A DNA stretch of 64,000 bases from positions 38,910 to 102,909 of the forward strand of contig CALGLU010000013.1 in the NCBI GenBank assembly GCA_937959275.1, in the 5' to 3' direction. Under the pieces are notes generated by a model. That model made no database searches. It worked only from the letters and a program-made list of their open reading frames with translations, and was not told the DNA's origin. Shown piece after piece: positions 27,374 to 36,978 of the stretch; within the stretch, counting starts at the first letter, position 1, and every line of letters starts with the position of its first letter. The stretch comes from an uncultured Saprospiraceae bacterium. Lineage in GTDB: Bacteria > Bacteroidota > Bacteroidia > Chitinophagales > Saprospiraceae. Made by a program: the position numbers and the translations under genes.

Positions 27374-28504
27374 TCAATATTGAGATCTTTCATCTAAAAG
27401 CATGTCTAAATTAATTTCAGATCCAATCTTAATTAAATATCCTGAAGCATGGCTCATAGCATCCTCTAAATTTTTAGCCCTATCGCTAATACTCAAAATG
27501 TCTAAAAACTCTTTGCCAAATAGATCATTCTTTTCTAGTCCATTTTTACCCACAATAGCAATAATAGGTGTTTGGCTAGCCTTACACATGGATATTAATT
27601 GTCCCACAACTTTGCCTCCAAAAGATTGCCCGTCTAATCGTCCTTCGCCCGTAATCACAAGATCTGCCCAAGCTATCTTCTCCTCAAGACCAGAAGCCTC
27701 ACTTATATAGCGAAAGCCAGACATAATCTCAGCGTCTAATAGCCCACACAAGCCAGCTGCGATCCCTCCTGCAGCACCACCTCCTTTAAATGACTGTATG
27801 TCTATCCCATTTACTTTTTTGATCAAAGCAGCGATGTGTCGCAAACCGGTATCCAAGACAATAACATCCTCTTCCGTTGCACCCTTCTGTGGACCGAATA
27901 TATGAGCTGCACCTGTTGGCCCATACAATGGATTGTCAACATCACATAATATTTTAAACGAAGTAGGCAATGGTTTTTCTGGAACTATGATCCTATCAAT
28001 TTGGCTCAAGTTCGCACCCATTGGAATCATAGACTCTCCGTTGGAATTGTAATATTGAAAGCCTACGGCATGGGCAATGCCGAGACCAGCGTCCGTCGTA
28101 CAGCTGCCGCCCAACGCTAATACAATGTGTTGGTGGCCTTGATCAATAGCATCCCTAATTAAGTTGCCAGTCCCAATGGTTGTCGTCACCATAGGATTGT
28201 ATTCATCTGGATTGAGTCTAGCGATTCCTGATGCGGACGCTAATTCTATATAGGCTGTCAATCCATCGGATGCATAGTTTGCTTCAATCTTTCTGTGATA
28301 GGGGTCAAAAGTCTTTACACTGATGGTTTTCAAGTCTAGATGTTCAAAGAGAACAGCAATAGTCCCATCTCCTCCATCGGCCATTGGATGAGTTTGCACA
28401 TGTAAGTCTGCATTAGATTGTAGTAAGCCTTGAGCGATTGATTGGCATACCACATGCGCACTCAGTGAAGATTTATATTTGTCGCATGTAATTAAAACAT
28501 TCAT
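27374..28504 (-). CDS. Glycerate kinase (GarK/GlxK family)
   Basis: The 376-residue enzyme carries the marks of type I glycerate kinases: DKYKSSLSAHVVCQSIAQGL at the N-terminus, MADGGDGT, ELASASGIARL, TTIGTGNLI, ALGGSCTTDAGLGI, FKGGGAAGGIAAGL and VITGEGRLDGQS. It phosphorylates D-glycerate, usually to 2-phosphoglycerate. It is the last gene of the five-gene operon reading from the TonB receptor, overlapping the ROK gene by 4 bp. With a GH63-like hydrolase and a sugar kinase in the same operon, it probably handles glycerate released from a glycosylglycerate. Confidence 0.92.
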   Translation of the reverse strand: MNVLITCDKYKSSLSAHVVCQSIAQGLLQSNADLHVQTHPMADGGDGTIAVLFEHLDLKTISVKTFDPYHRKIEANYASDGLTAYIELASASGIARLNPDEYNPMVTTTIGTGNLIRDAIDQGHQHIVLALGGSCTTDAGLGIAHAVGFQYYNSNGESMIPMGANLSQIDRIIVPEKPLPTSFKILCDVDNPLYGPTGAAHIFGPQKGATEEDVIVLDTGLRHIAALIKKVNGIDIQSFKGGGAAGGIAAGLCGLLDAEIMSGFRYISEASGLEEKIAWADLVITGEGRLDGQSFGGKVVGQLISMCKASQTPIIAIVGKNGLEKNDLFGKEFLDILSISDRAKNLEDAMSHASGYLIKIGSEINLDMLLDERSQY

Positions 28505-29373
28505 CTTTTGTCTTGAAAGAGCGTAGCTGCCCCGTTAAGAATTGATCGATTTGTGTCAGGTGAAAAATAGATATTAACCTGTGTGTTTGACAATGATTGG
28601 CGCAATGACTGTCGAAATAGAGTATTGGCCTTACTGATGCTCCCGCCAATGACAATGGTTTGAATAGTATGCAAATCGATGACTGACAGTAAAAATTGAG
28701 ATAAATTATGACTAAACTGTAAAAATACATCTTCTAGTTTTGTCAAAGATAACTGTTCAATGATTTCATAAACACCCGACAAGTGAATGCCATAATTCTC
28801 AGCAACATAATTCAAAAACCATCTTGTCGAAAAATAGTCATCAGCAGTTCCTGATTTGAATTTTATGGCATATAATTCGACAGGATATTGCCCTTGAGGA
28901 TCAGTGCTGACTAAGCAGCCACGATCAATCAGACAAGTTCCTAAACCAGTACCTAATGTCATGTATAATACAACTTTTTGTAATAATTCTGGACGTTGCC
29001 TAGCTTCTCCTAAAGCAAAACAATGTGCATCGTTTGCATATTTATACTGCTTGTCTTTGCCTAAAGATTGTGTCAAGATTTCTTCCAGTCGATTATATTG
29101 TAATGACCCTAATTTAGAACCCTTTTTTGCTAAAAATATTCCATTATGGTAATCAAAAGGACCTGGAATGGCAAATGCGTAATGCGACGCACTATGCGAA
29201 AATTGATTAAAGTGTCGAGTCCAATGTTTCTCTATATCAAATTGACTTGAATAGGCGTCATATTCTGTGTTGAAGATTTTGGTTGTAGGGCTAAGATGAC
29301 CAATTGTGACTACACTAGAACAAATATGAGAACCTCCAATATCAGAAACAACAACTTTATTGACCTTGTTCAA
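28501..29373 (-). CDS. ROK-family sugar kinase-like protein
   Basis: This is a 290-residue protein with the actin-like ATPase fold of ROK proteins. Visible are the phosphate-1 motif SDIGGSHICSSVV (about 10-22), NDAHCFALGEAR (substrate-binding region), TLGTGLGTCLID (phosphate-2) and IVIGGSISKAN. The zinc motif CxCGxxGC usual in ROK glucokinases is absent; the corresponding stretch reads PQGQYPVELYAIKFKSGTAD. It has no N-terminal helix-turn-helix, so it is a kinase and not a repressor. In this operon it most likely phosphorylates the hexose (mannose or glucose) released by the hydrolase. Coupled to its neighbours by a 1-bp gap and a 4-bp overlap. Confidence 0.82.
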   Translation of the reverse strand: MNKVNKVVVSDIGGSHICSSVVTIGHLSPTTKIFNTEYDAYSSQFDIEKHWTRHFNQFSHSASHYAFAIPGPFDYHNGIFLAKKGSKLGSLQYNRLEEILTQSLGKDKQYKYANDAHCFALGEARQRPELLQKVVLYMTLGTGLGTCLIDRGCLVSTDPQGQYPVELYAIKFKSGTADDYFSTRWFLNYVAENYGIHLSGVYEIIEQLSLTKLEDVFLQFSHNLSQFLLSVIDLHTIQTIVIGGSISKANTLFRQSLRQSLSNTQVNIYFSPDTNRSILNGAATLFQDKR

Positions 29374-29374
29374 C

Positions 29375-30937
29375 TTAAAAGAAACTAGGTAGATAATAAC
29401 TGAAAATGATAATTATTAATGCAAAAGTGGCTAGAATGATTCCTTTTTCTTTGTCTATATTATGAGCAAAGCCAATGTCTCCAGTATCTTGTTGATTGAC
29501 TTTAATCACGATACTTACAAAATAGGAAACTGCTAAGGTCACAACAGCTCCAATCGCATTCCACCAAAACCAAAACACTTGTGGGCAAAACAACCATAAA
29601 TACACATTCATTAATACGCCGGCTAATAGACCAGCATTTGCACCAATGTAATGCGTGCGTTTTATCCCGATTGCGGCAATAAATGTCGCAAATATTGGCC
29701 CATAAAAAACGGAGCCAATTTTATTAATGGCTTCAATGACTGTGGCGGCTATATCACCGGTAAAAAAGGCAAGAATGATGCAGACAAGGCCCCAAAAGAG
29801 TGCCGCATATTTTGAATACTTAAGATAGGTTTCTTGACTCAATTGTCTTTTTCTATTAAATATATCTTCAACTGTTGCTGCACTTAAAGAGTTAATTGTA
29901 GAACTTAATGAAGACATGGCAGCAGAGAAAATGGCAACCATTAAGATACCAATCACACCATGTGGTAAGTACTCTCTGATAAAAATTGGCATCATGAGAT
30001 CAGGTTTGTCTGCAGGTATCATCTCTCTGAATGATGGCGTGGTTACGACGAGAGTCCCAATGATTAATCCCATCAAACAATAGGTTAGCGTAATGGGAAA
30101 TCGCATTAGTCCATTACACAACAATGCTTTTTGAACTGTAGGGAGATCCTTAGCTGAAAACAGACGCTGTACCTGACTTTGATCTGTACCATAATATGAT
30201 GCGTATAAAAAGAAGCCTCCAATCAGCATGGGCCAAAATCCAAACTGCTCTCCATCCGTCAATCCATGTTTACCAAAATCAATTACAGTTAATCTATCAG
30301 GATCAACGAGTGAAACAAACTCAGACCATCCACCGATGTAGTAAAGTCCAGCAATAAAACAAATGATTATTCCAATGAACAAGATGATCATTTGGATAAC
30401 ATCTCCATACACGACAGCTTTCATACCGCCTTGATAAGAATAAACAAGCGTAACCGCGCCTATAAGGATAATCGTGATCCACATGGGTATATCCATCACA
30501 GCTGTCAAAATAAGCGCGACCGTATAAATCATAACACTGGTCGCGAAGCTTCTTGAGATTTGAAAGACAATACTTAATAATATTCTTGTAGATGTACTAT
30601 ATCTCTTTTCCAAGTATTCATAAACGCTGATGATGCCCATATTAAACATCGGGGGAATTAAATATACCATTAAGAATAGCATAGCGACCGGAACAGCAAA
30701 CTCATACGTCAACCACATCATACCGCCTCCTTGCTTAAGCCCTACGAATGCGGGTGCAGATATGAAGCTGATTGCAGAAAGCTGTGTGGCGGCTGTGCTT
30801 AAGGATAAAGGAAACCAGCCAAAGCTGTTACCGCCTAAAAAGTATTCTTTACCCGATGAGGATCCTTTGAATAATCTTCCCAAGTATAGAAATGACAAAA
30901 TGTATATTAGGATGAATAAGTAATCTAATACATTCAT
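29375..30937 (-). CDS. Sodium:solute symporter (SSS/SLC5 family)
   Basis: The 520-residue protein has about 13-14 membrane helices. Family signatures include GNSFGWFPLSLSTAATQLSA and SFISAPAFVGLKQGGGMMWL near the N-terminus (helix 1 and 2 sodium and substrate region), SYQGGMKAVVYGDVIQ, and AIFSAAMSSLSSTINSLSA. It should import a small organic solute with sodium across the inner membrane. It lies between the hydrolase (4-bp overlap) and the ROK kinase gene, so the substrate is probably the glycoside cleaved by the hydrolase. The exact substrate cannot be read from sequence. Confidence 0.9.
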   Translation of the reverse strand: MNVLDYLFILIYILSFLYLGRLFKGSSSGKEYFLGGNSFGWFPLSLSTAATQLSAISFISAPAFVGLKQGGGMMWLTYEFAVPVAMLFLMVYLIPPMFNMGIISVYEYLEKRYSTSTRILLSIVFQISRSFATSVMIYTVALILTAVMDIPMWITIILIGAVTLVYSYQGGMKAVVYGDVIQMIILFIGIIICFIAGLYYIGGWSEFVSLVDPDRLTVIDFGKHGLTDGEQFGFWPMLIGGFFLYASYYGTDQSQVQRLFSAKDLPTVQKALLCNGLMRFPITLTYCLMGLIIGTLVVTTPSFREMIPADKPDLMMPIFIREYLPHGVIGILMVAIFSAAMSSLSSTINSLSAATVEDIFNRKRQLSQETYLKYSKYAALFWGLVCIILAFFTGDIAATVIEAINKIGSVFYGPIFATFIAAIGIKRTHYIGANAGLLAGVLMNVYLWLFCPQVFWFWWNAIGAVVTLAVSYFVSIVIKVNQQDTGDIGFAHNIDKEKGIILATFALIIIIFSYYLPSFF

Positions 30938-32286
30938 GATGGTTCACTTAAAAAACTAATTATAGTTGATGCTGTCCATGAAAAGTTAGCGCCTCCATAG
31001 CCTTTAGATATGTTTGGAACCCTCGATTTTTGGGACTCAAAGTATTCATAGAAGCCAAGTTTTTTGACCAAGTATAATGAATCTGATTTAACAGTCTCTG
31101 CAAGATTATGATAGCCATATTTTTGTAAGCCTTCACGTATCATCCAATTCATATGCGGCCAGACTGGTCCTCGCCAATAGCGCTTAGAATCAAATAGAGG
31201 ACTATCAATATCAAAACTTGGACATAAAAAATAGCCTTTGTCGCTCACAGATTGTAAATAATCAGCAATACGCTTGGCTTGATTGTCAGTAGCAATGCCT
31301 GCAAAAAGAGGAATGAAACCTCCTATTTCTTTATGTTTTAACTGCTCACCAGATCTCATATCATAGGACGCAAATACACCGAGTTCTTCATTCCAAAATT
31401 TGTCTGAAAAATTGGCCTTACTTTTTTCTTGCCACTCGACTATCTCACTCACGTCTAGTTGGAGAGCACGACCAATGTTTATTAGACTTTCATTTGATTT
31501 GATAAGGATCGCATTCATCATACAATCCTGAATCAGAAAAGGTGATTGTTCAGCTATTTCCACACCATCGTATGCATATCGTTTTCCCAGTTCGAGCAAA
31601 TAGACATATCGGTCATACTGATCTTGTGTTGGACGTTCACTCGCATCCGCAAGTGTAGTGTCGATACGCTTATATTTGGTTAAGGTGTTTTTGTCAATCT
31701 TAATTCTGTTCAAAGATTCATCCCATAAGGGTGAATTATCTCTGCCTGATTCCCAAGGATGAAAAATGTAAAACAGACCTTCTTGGTTAGGATCCCTAAA
31801 TGTGTATAAAAATCGATGATAAGCAACCAGCTTTGGAAAAATAGCTTTTACAAAATCGATAAGACTCTGATTGCTTTGATGTTTGTTAAAGATGTCTTCT
31901 AGGACAAAGCCGTAAACGGGAGGCTGAGTGATACCTGACGATTTTGGTTTTGCAGGAGCGCCTTGATTGACAGTACTTTGCCAAAAATCAAAGTTTGGAA
32001 AATATGTTTTCTCTCGCTCACTATGAAACAGTATATGAGGTAGCATACCATTTTCCCACTGTCCAGAAAACATGGATTTTATTTCAGCTATTGTTTTTTC
32101 AATGTCATAATTGGCGACGCCCATGGATACAAATCCAGAATCCCAATTCCATTGAAAGGGATATAATTTATTCGTCGGCACGGTGAAATTCCCCCGCCAA
32201 TTCGTTTCTATTATTTCTTTTGCCTTTTCTATCAATTCCATTTGGTAATTTAAAGAAAAGAATGAAGGATAATTGATATCCTCCAT
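30934..32286 (-). CDS. GH63-like glycoside hydrolase, candidate mannosylglycerate/glucosylglycerate hydrolase
   Basis: This is a 450-residue (alpha/alpha)6-barrel enzyme. Motifs include NKLYPFQWNWDSGFVSMG near the N-terminus, HPWESGRDNSPLWDESLNRI (the Asp in SGRDNSP fits the catalytic acid), KRYWRGPVWPHMNWMIREGL, and YEYFESQ with GGANFSWTAS at the end (candidate base Glu). These suit the MGH/GgH branch of GH63; the protein is too short for eukaryotic glucosidase I or a typical trehalase. It has no signal peptide, so cleavage is cytoplasmic. A glycerate kinase and a sugar kinase in the same operon make 2-O-mannosyl- or glucosylglycerate a likely substrate. Trehalase-like or other alpha-glucosidase activity is the alternative. 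Confidence 0.75.
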   Translation of the reverse strand: MEDINYPSFFSLNYQMELIEKAKEIIETNWRGNFTVPTNKLYPFQWNWDSGFVSMGVANYDIEKTIAEIKSMFSGQWENGMLPHILFHSEREKTYFPNFDFWQSTVNQGAPAKPKSSGITQPPVYGFVLEDIFNKHQSNQSLIDFVKAIFPKLVAYHRFLYTFRDPNQEGLFYIFHPWESGRDNSPLWDESLNRIKIDKNTLTKYKRIDTTLADASERPTQDQYDRYVYLLELGKRYAYDGVEIAEQSPFLIQDCMMNAILIKSNESLINIGRALQLDVSEIVEWQEKSKANFSDKFWNEELGVFASYDMRSGEQLKHKEIGGFIPLFAGIATDNQAKRIADYLQSVSDKGYFLCPSFDIDSPLFDSKRYWRGPVWPHMNWMIREGLQKYGYHNLAETVKSDSLYLVKKLGFYEYFESQKSRVPNISKGYGGANFSWTASTIISFLSEPS

Positions 32287-32319
32287 TCGAATTACATGAA
32301 AAAACTTCTATCTCTGATA

Positions 32320-34917
32320 TTAAAAATCAAATGCCAATCGTAAGAATACCCTTCTAGGTAGAATGGGACGTCCTACGAAAAAATTTCCTCCTGCGACTTG
32401 ACTATTGCCCTGTCTTGGCGAACCTTCTGTTATGCCAGCAGTATCGAATAGATTAAATACAGCCAGCCCTATTCTCATGGATTCATTACCGCTGCCCAAG
32501 CTAAATGTATAGCCTGCATCAAGTCTCGCGATATTAAAACCATCCAATTCAACTGTGTTGCTATTGTTAGCAAATTTATTACCTAAAAAGTTAGAAGAGA
32601 AATTGATATCAAAACCAGAACGTTCATAGTTTAATCCCACCATACCCATGATATTTGGTATTCTTGCAATTTTATTACCTTCCTGCTCTGGGTTACTTTC
32701 CACTTTTGTGAATTGGTGATTTTGATATGTCAAATTCCCCATGATACTAAACGCTGTACTCACACTGTAATTTAAACTAGCTTCAAGTCCAAATGTTCTT
32801 GTACTTTGTAATGAAACCTCTTCAATAATATTGGCAGGATTATTCGGGTCGTTGATGAAGTCAACATTTCTTCTATCAGCCAAAGAATTTAAAAAGATGG
32901 CTGCTGTACCAGCTAATTTTGAACCTCCATATTTGACACCTACTTCTGTTTGAATGACTGATTCAGTTTCATAAGTTTGAGGGAAGCCCCGAAGAGGAAA
33001 TGAGACAGACCTGAGTTGAGGGAAGAAGTAGCCTCTTGAAAAATTTGCATAAACGTTAGTCGTCGGTGATATTTTATAAAGACCAGCAATCGCAACCGCG
33101 ATATCTGATGCTGATACAGTTCCTTTATTAAATGTATTGGAGCCTACGCCCGTTTCCTTACTTATTAGACCAGCAGCTCGTTCCCATCGTAAACCAACGT
33201 CAATATTATAGTTTTCTCCTTTAATCTCATCCGCTGCATAAAAGGCAACTTTGGTGCTTTCTAAATATTGATTGGATGTCTGTCGCCCGGCTATAAATCC
33301 TCCTGTCGAATAGTTAACCGTTTCCCCTGCATCATTGACATAAGAGACACCAACTGCTCGAGGAGAATTGCTGAAATCACCAAGTACATTGTGGATCCAA
33401 TTGTTGTCGTCTGCTCTTGTATGTGACATAAATGTTCCCACAGTAATATTATGATTGTCCATTTGTTTGGTCAAGTTAAACTCACCCACCAATTCTTCCA
33501 TGCCTCTATCCCTATCCAGAATTCTATTCTCGAAAAGTAAATCATTGGATCCGAGATTTGTACCATTATCGATATAACTAAATGTAGCAGATGCTGGTAA
33601 GTTTCTGTCAGTCAGATAGCCAGATTGTGTTTCTGGCGTATTGTGAGAACCATCTCCGTCTAAGAATAAATTGAAGAAATGATCATAAGAAGCAGCTTTT
33701 GTTTTTGCTGATAAGGCCCAATCATTACCAAAGGCATGCTTGAGTTCTGCCATTATAAAGCTACCATCTGTCGTGACTCCATTTCCTATTGGTGATTTAA
33801 ATCTGCCATTTGGTGTATCAAATGCATAATCTTTTAACTGGCCTGATAGCATGGTGTAAATCGTCTCTCCATCATTTCCAATCGGTCTTTCACGAGCATC
33901 GTTAGAGTTATCCAAGGGGTAGGGTAAATAAAATTGAACATTGTCATCAATCTTCTGACCAGATACAACAAATGAGCTATTGCCATCATTGAATAACTTT
34001 TTAATATTGCCTCGAAATTGATAGCCTTTTGTTGGTAGACCAGTCTCTAGTGGCCCTTCGTCATAGCGGTAAAATCCTGAGAATGCATAAAATAAGTTTT
34101 CGGCAAGAGGTCCTGCTGTTAAAAAGTCTGCTCTTAGTCTACCGCCTTCTGCCCATTCTAATTGGACCTTATTTTGTGGAGTAGCTGATCCTCTGATACT
34201 ATTGTAATTCACGATACCTGCAACGCTACCAGCACCAAATAGAGTAGAAGATCCACCCCTGACAAATTCAAGACTTCTAATGCCGATATCATTTCTGAAA
34301 TAAACATCATGTGCTGATGAGTTAAGTCCAAACGTTGTTAAGATAGGAATACCATCAATTTGTAATGGAGTAAATGCATATTGACCACCAGAGGGAAAAC
34401 CACGTACGAATAGATTGGTAGCGACTTCTCCTCCACCACCTTCTGCTGTAATGCCGGGGACAGTTCTTAAGACATCTGCTTGTGAGCTGCTTGCCAGTCT
34501 TGCGAGTTGGCGATTATCAATGACTGAAAGAGACATTGGAGATTCCTTCTGTGTTCTTCCCGTAAATGTAGCAGTCATAACGACCTCATCCAGAGCCAAA
34601 GCGTCTTCTGCCATCGCAATATCAACAACCATATTTCCTGAGTTAGGAGCAACAATAGTTTGTTGAGTTGAATATCCGATGTATGAATAAATAATGACTC
34701 CACCATCCGATGGTATACTAATAGTATACTTCCCATCCATGTCGGTAATAGTACCGATTGTTGTATTGAGTACACTGACATTTGCCCCAATGACAGCCTC
34801 ATTATTGGCATCTAAAATCTGGCCAGTAACAGTAGATTGACTAAAAGAAAGAATAGTAATGAACATGAAGAGGCTGCTCATTAGTATCTTTAAGTTTGTG
34901 ATAGATAGTTTTTTCAT
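32320..34917 (-). CDS. TonB-dependent receptor with carboxypeptidase-regulatory-like N-terminal domain
   Basis: The 865-residue outer-membrane protein has a signal peptide (about 1-28). A carboxypeptidase-D regulatory-like domain follows (TVTGQILDANNEAVIGANVS, IGTITDMDGKYTISIPSDGG), then a plug (RQLARLASSSQADVLRTVPG, FVRGFPSGGQYAFTPLQIDG, SLEFVRGGSSTLFGAGSVAG) and a barrel ending in RVFLRLAFDF with terminal Phe. There is no SusD-type partner next to it, so it is not a classical SusCD pair. First gene of the proposed glycosylglycerate operon, 33 bp before the hydrolase, and divergent from an AraC regulator gene. Confidence 0.9.
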   Translation of the reverse strand: MKKLSITNLKILMSSLFMFITILSFSQSTVTGQILDANNEAVIGANVSVLNTTIGTITDMDGKYTISIPSDGGVIIYSYIGYSTQQTIVAPNSGNMVVDIAMAEDALALDEVVMTATFTGRTQKESPMSLSVIDNRQLARLASSSQADVLRTVPGITAEGGGGEVATNLFVRGFPSGGQYAFTPLQIDGIPILTTFGLNSSAHDVYFRNDIGIRSLEFVRGGSSTLFGAGSVAGIVNYNSIRGSATPQNKVQLEWAEGGRLRADFLTAGPLAENLFYAFSGFYRYDEGPLETGLPTKGYQFRGNIKKLFNDGNSSFVVSGQKIDDNVQFYLPYPLDNSNDARERPIGNDGETIYTMLSGQLKDYAFDTPNGRFKSPIGNGVTTDGSFIMAELKHAFGNDWALSAKTKAASYDHFFNLFLDGDGSHNTPETQSGYLTDRNLPASATFSYIDNGTNLGSNDLLFENRILDRDRGMEELVGEFNLTKQMDNHNITVGTFMSHTRADDNNWIHNVLGDFSNSPRAVGVSYVNDAGETVNYSTGGFIAGRQTSNQYLESTKVAFYAADEIKGENYNIDVGLRWERAAGLISKETGVGSNTFNKGTVSASDIAVAIAGLYKISPTTNVYANFSRGYFFPQLRSVSFPLRGFPQTYETESVIQTEVGVKYGGSKLAGTAAIFLNSLADRRNVDFINDPNNPANIIEEVSLQSTRTFGLEASLNYSVSTAFSIMGNLTYQNHQFTKVESNPEQEGNKIARIPNIMGMVGLNYERSGFDINFSSNFLGNKFANNSNTVELDGFNIARLDAGYTFSLGSGNESMRIGLAVFNLFDTAGITEGSPRQGNSQVAGGNFFVGRPILPRRVFLRLAFDF

Positions 34918-35114
34918 AATAATACTTTGTTTATATTAATATTCTTAGACTTAATAACTGTGACTTGTTATTTAATTAGTTGACTTAGACTGTTTGAAAT
35001 ACTTATACAATATTAACAGCAGTCCTCTTAAATTGATGGAATTATTCTGTAGACTTATGATGCTATTCTATACTTTTTATTATTAATGATAATTAACTTG
35101 CCATATTTATATAG
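34918..35114. promoter_or_regulatory. Divergent control region between TonB receptor operon and AraC gene
   Basis: This is a 197-bp AT-rich gap between two divergent starts. I find no exact TAnnTTTG promoter; TAATATTG on the minus strand (about 35012-35019) is one mismatch away. The arrangement suggests that the AraC protein acts here. Confidence 0.4.
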
Positions 35115-35960
35115 ATGAAACCTGAATTAGAAAAAATACACGAAGCAAATCAGGAGTCTTTTACGGCAAAAACAGTCATTAGAAGAAATCGTCCATTATT
35201 GACACAGGCATGGCATTATCATCCAGAAATAGAAATTTGCTACACGAAAACTAGTACCGGTAATCGATATGTTGGCAACAAGATTTCTGACTATGCCGTG
35301 GGAGACTTAGTCATGTTTGGTTCATTGCTACCACATGGTTTTACAACGAAGCAGCCTTGCGAACAAGTCGTCATTCAATTAAATCGCGAATTTTTAGGGC
35401 AAGGCTTCTTTAATAAGCCAGAGCTGAGAAACATTAATTCATTGCTGAATCAATCGAATAGAGGACTTCAATTTTATGGCAAAACATCAAATAAAGCAGT
35501 AAAAGTTATTCATAAAATATTAAAACATGATGGCTCTCAAAAAATAATTGATTTACTGAAATTGCTCCATATCTTATCAGAAGGGGAGGAACGCAGACAG
35601 ATCTGTTCTAGAGAATATTCGATGTCACTGAACATCAATCAGCTCACTCGAATGAAAGCCGTATTTGAATATATTGAATTGAATTACAAAAAGGATATTA
35701 GTATAAAAAATGTAGCTGACCTAATTAGTTTGACAGAATCTGCTTTTTATAAGTTTATTAAAAAGCACACAAAAAAGAAATTTACCCAAATTATAAATGA
35801 ATTTAGGATTAACCATGCCTCAAAATTATTAATAGAATCCGAATTCACGATTAGAGAAATCTGTTATCAATGCGGATACAACAATCTATCTTACTTTAAT
35901 CGAAAGTTCAAAGATATTATGGAGGAATCTCCTCGAGTATTTAGGGATAAGTATAAATAG
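35115..35960 (+). CDS. AraC-family transcriptional regulator
   Basis: The 281-residue protein has an N-terminal cupin-like sensing domain (about 20-110: AWHYHPEIEICYTKTSTGNR, DYAVGDLVMFGSLLPHGF). A C-terminal double helix-turn-helix follows (about 185-281: YIELNYKKDISIKNVADLIS, SAFYKFIKKHTKKKF, REICYQCGYNNLSYFNRKFK). The His-rich cupin start suggests sugar or small-molecule binding. It is divergent from the TonB receptor/hydrolase operon, whose expression it probably controls. An effector such as the imported glycoside or its product is inferred, not shown. Confidence 0.88.
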   Translation: MKPELEKIHEANQESFTAKTVIRRNRPLLTQAWHYHPEIEICYTKTSTGNRYVGNKISDYAVGDLVMFGSLLPHGFTTKQPCEQVVIQLNREFLGQGFFNKPELRNINSLLNQSNRGLQFYGKTSNKAVKVIHKILKHDGSQKIIDLLKLLHILSEGEERRQICSREYSMSLNINQLTRMKAVFEYIELNYKKDISIKNVADLISLTESAFYKFIKKHTKKKFTQIINEFRINHASKLLIESEFTIREICYQCGYNNLSYFNRKFKDIMEESPRVFRDKYK

Positions 35961-36209
35961 TTTCTGTTTTTCCTGATACTGGTCTTATCAGATATGGCCC
36001 GATACAGGTCTTATACAAATCCAGTCGGTGATCTTATAGGAATATTATCTAGGCGATTCCCGATCTGTCCATCAAACCATTCAAGGTGGTCACTCAGTCA
36101 AATCCTTTTTGAACAAGATTCAATAAATCATTTATAGGATCCAAATGGTCAACTTCCTTTCTAAATTCGCAATAAAAAATTGTTAAACTAGCAGCTTCGA
36201 TTTATTACA

Positions 36210-36374
36210 TTATTTACCCTTCTTTTTTGCTTGAGGAATAATGGATTTACCTTTATTGCTTGACTTTTTTGTCAGAGTTGAATCTGTTTTACTCATTCGT
36301 ACTTGCTTTTTCTTTGCCTTAAGTTCTTCTGCAGTTTTTCTAATTGCTGCTGCCTTATTTTTCTTTGTTTGCAT
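36210..36374 (-). CDS. Small lysine-rich basic protein (54 residues)
   Basis: An ATG at 36372-36374 opens 54 codons ending in TAA at 36210-36212. The product starts MQTKKNKAAAIRKTAEELKA and ends SIIPQAKKKGK. Lysine makes up about a third of the residues, and the first half should be helical. It resembles the short basic proteins with nucleic-acid-binding character found in many Bacteroidota, but I know no family name. It stands alone. The coherent basic composition and clean start and stop support a real gene. Confidence 0.6.
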   Translation of the reverse strand: MQTKKNKAAAIRKTAEELKAKKKQVRMSKTDSTLTKKSSNKGKSIIPQAKKKGK

Positions 36375-36978
36375 GATTTTTCAATTTTAGATTTAAGTGT
36401 TAAAAAATTACACGACCCCTTAAGCTTTCTATCATTTGTAGATTAGATTTTTGAAGTCAAGTAATAACAACACAAATATCATCATATGAATCATTCAAAT
36501 GTCTCCGTAAAAACGAGTATTTTAACTGAGTAAATTACGTACTTTATTTTAGTTTACCTCTGGCTATTGTGAGAGAGTTGGGGTTAATTCGTCGTGTTAT
36601 CATGAGCCAAGTTGGGCTAATGGTATTGTCAGAGCGATGAGGCTAATCGTAAAGTGATAAGTGTATTCTGATAAAATCTGAAAATATTGGCAGTGAAACT
36701 AATCAAGAAATTCAACTCTTCGATTTGAGTGTATAATGCACGACCCAAGATAGCGGCACTCCAATTATGATTGTTAAATTCTTAAGATTAATATATTGAT
36801 CATCTGATTTACTGTGAAGACAGCAAGATTAGGTGCGTTATGCAATAGGCTCGGCTTGTTTTCAACATATGATTGTTATCCCGTTTCAAAAGATTACGGT
36901 ATATTCTTTAAATATTGCATTATTATCAGCTTACAGTTTATATAAACTATCGCGAAAGGATAAGAAACTAAACTATTT
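36375..36978. other. Intergenic stretch without recognisable features
   Basis: About 600 bp without a convincing frame on either strand. I see no hairpin with a T-tract and no repeat of note. Confidence 0.5.

Noticed and set aside
35974..36040. GGTCTTAT words repeated about every 30 bp after the AraC gene
   Set aside because: Only two good copies and one poor one with varying spacing; too weak to call an operator array.
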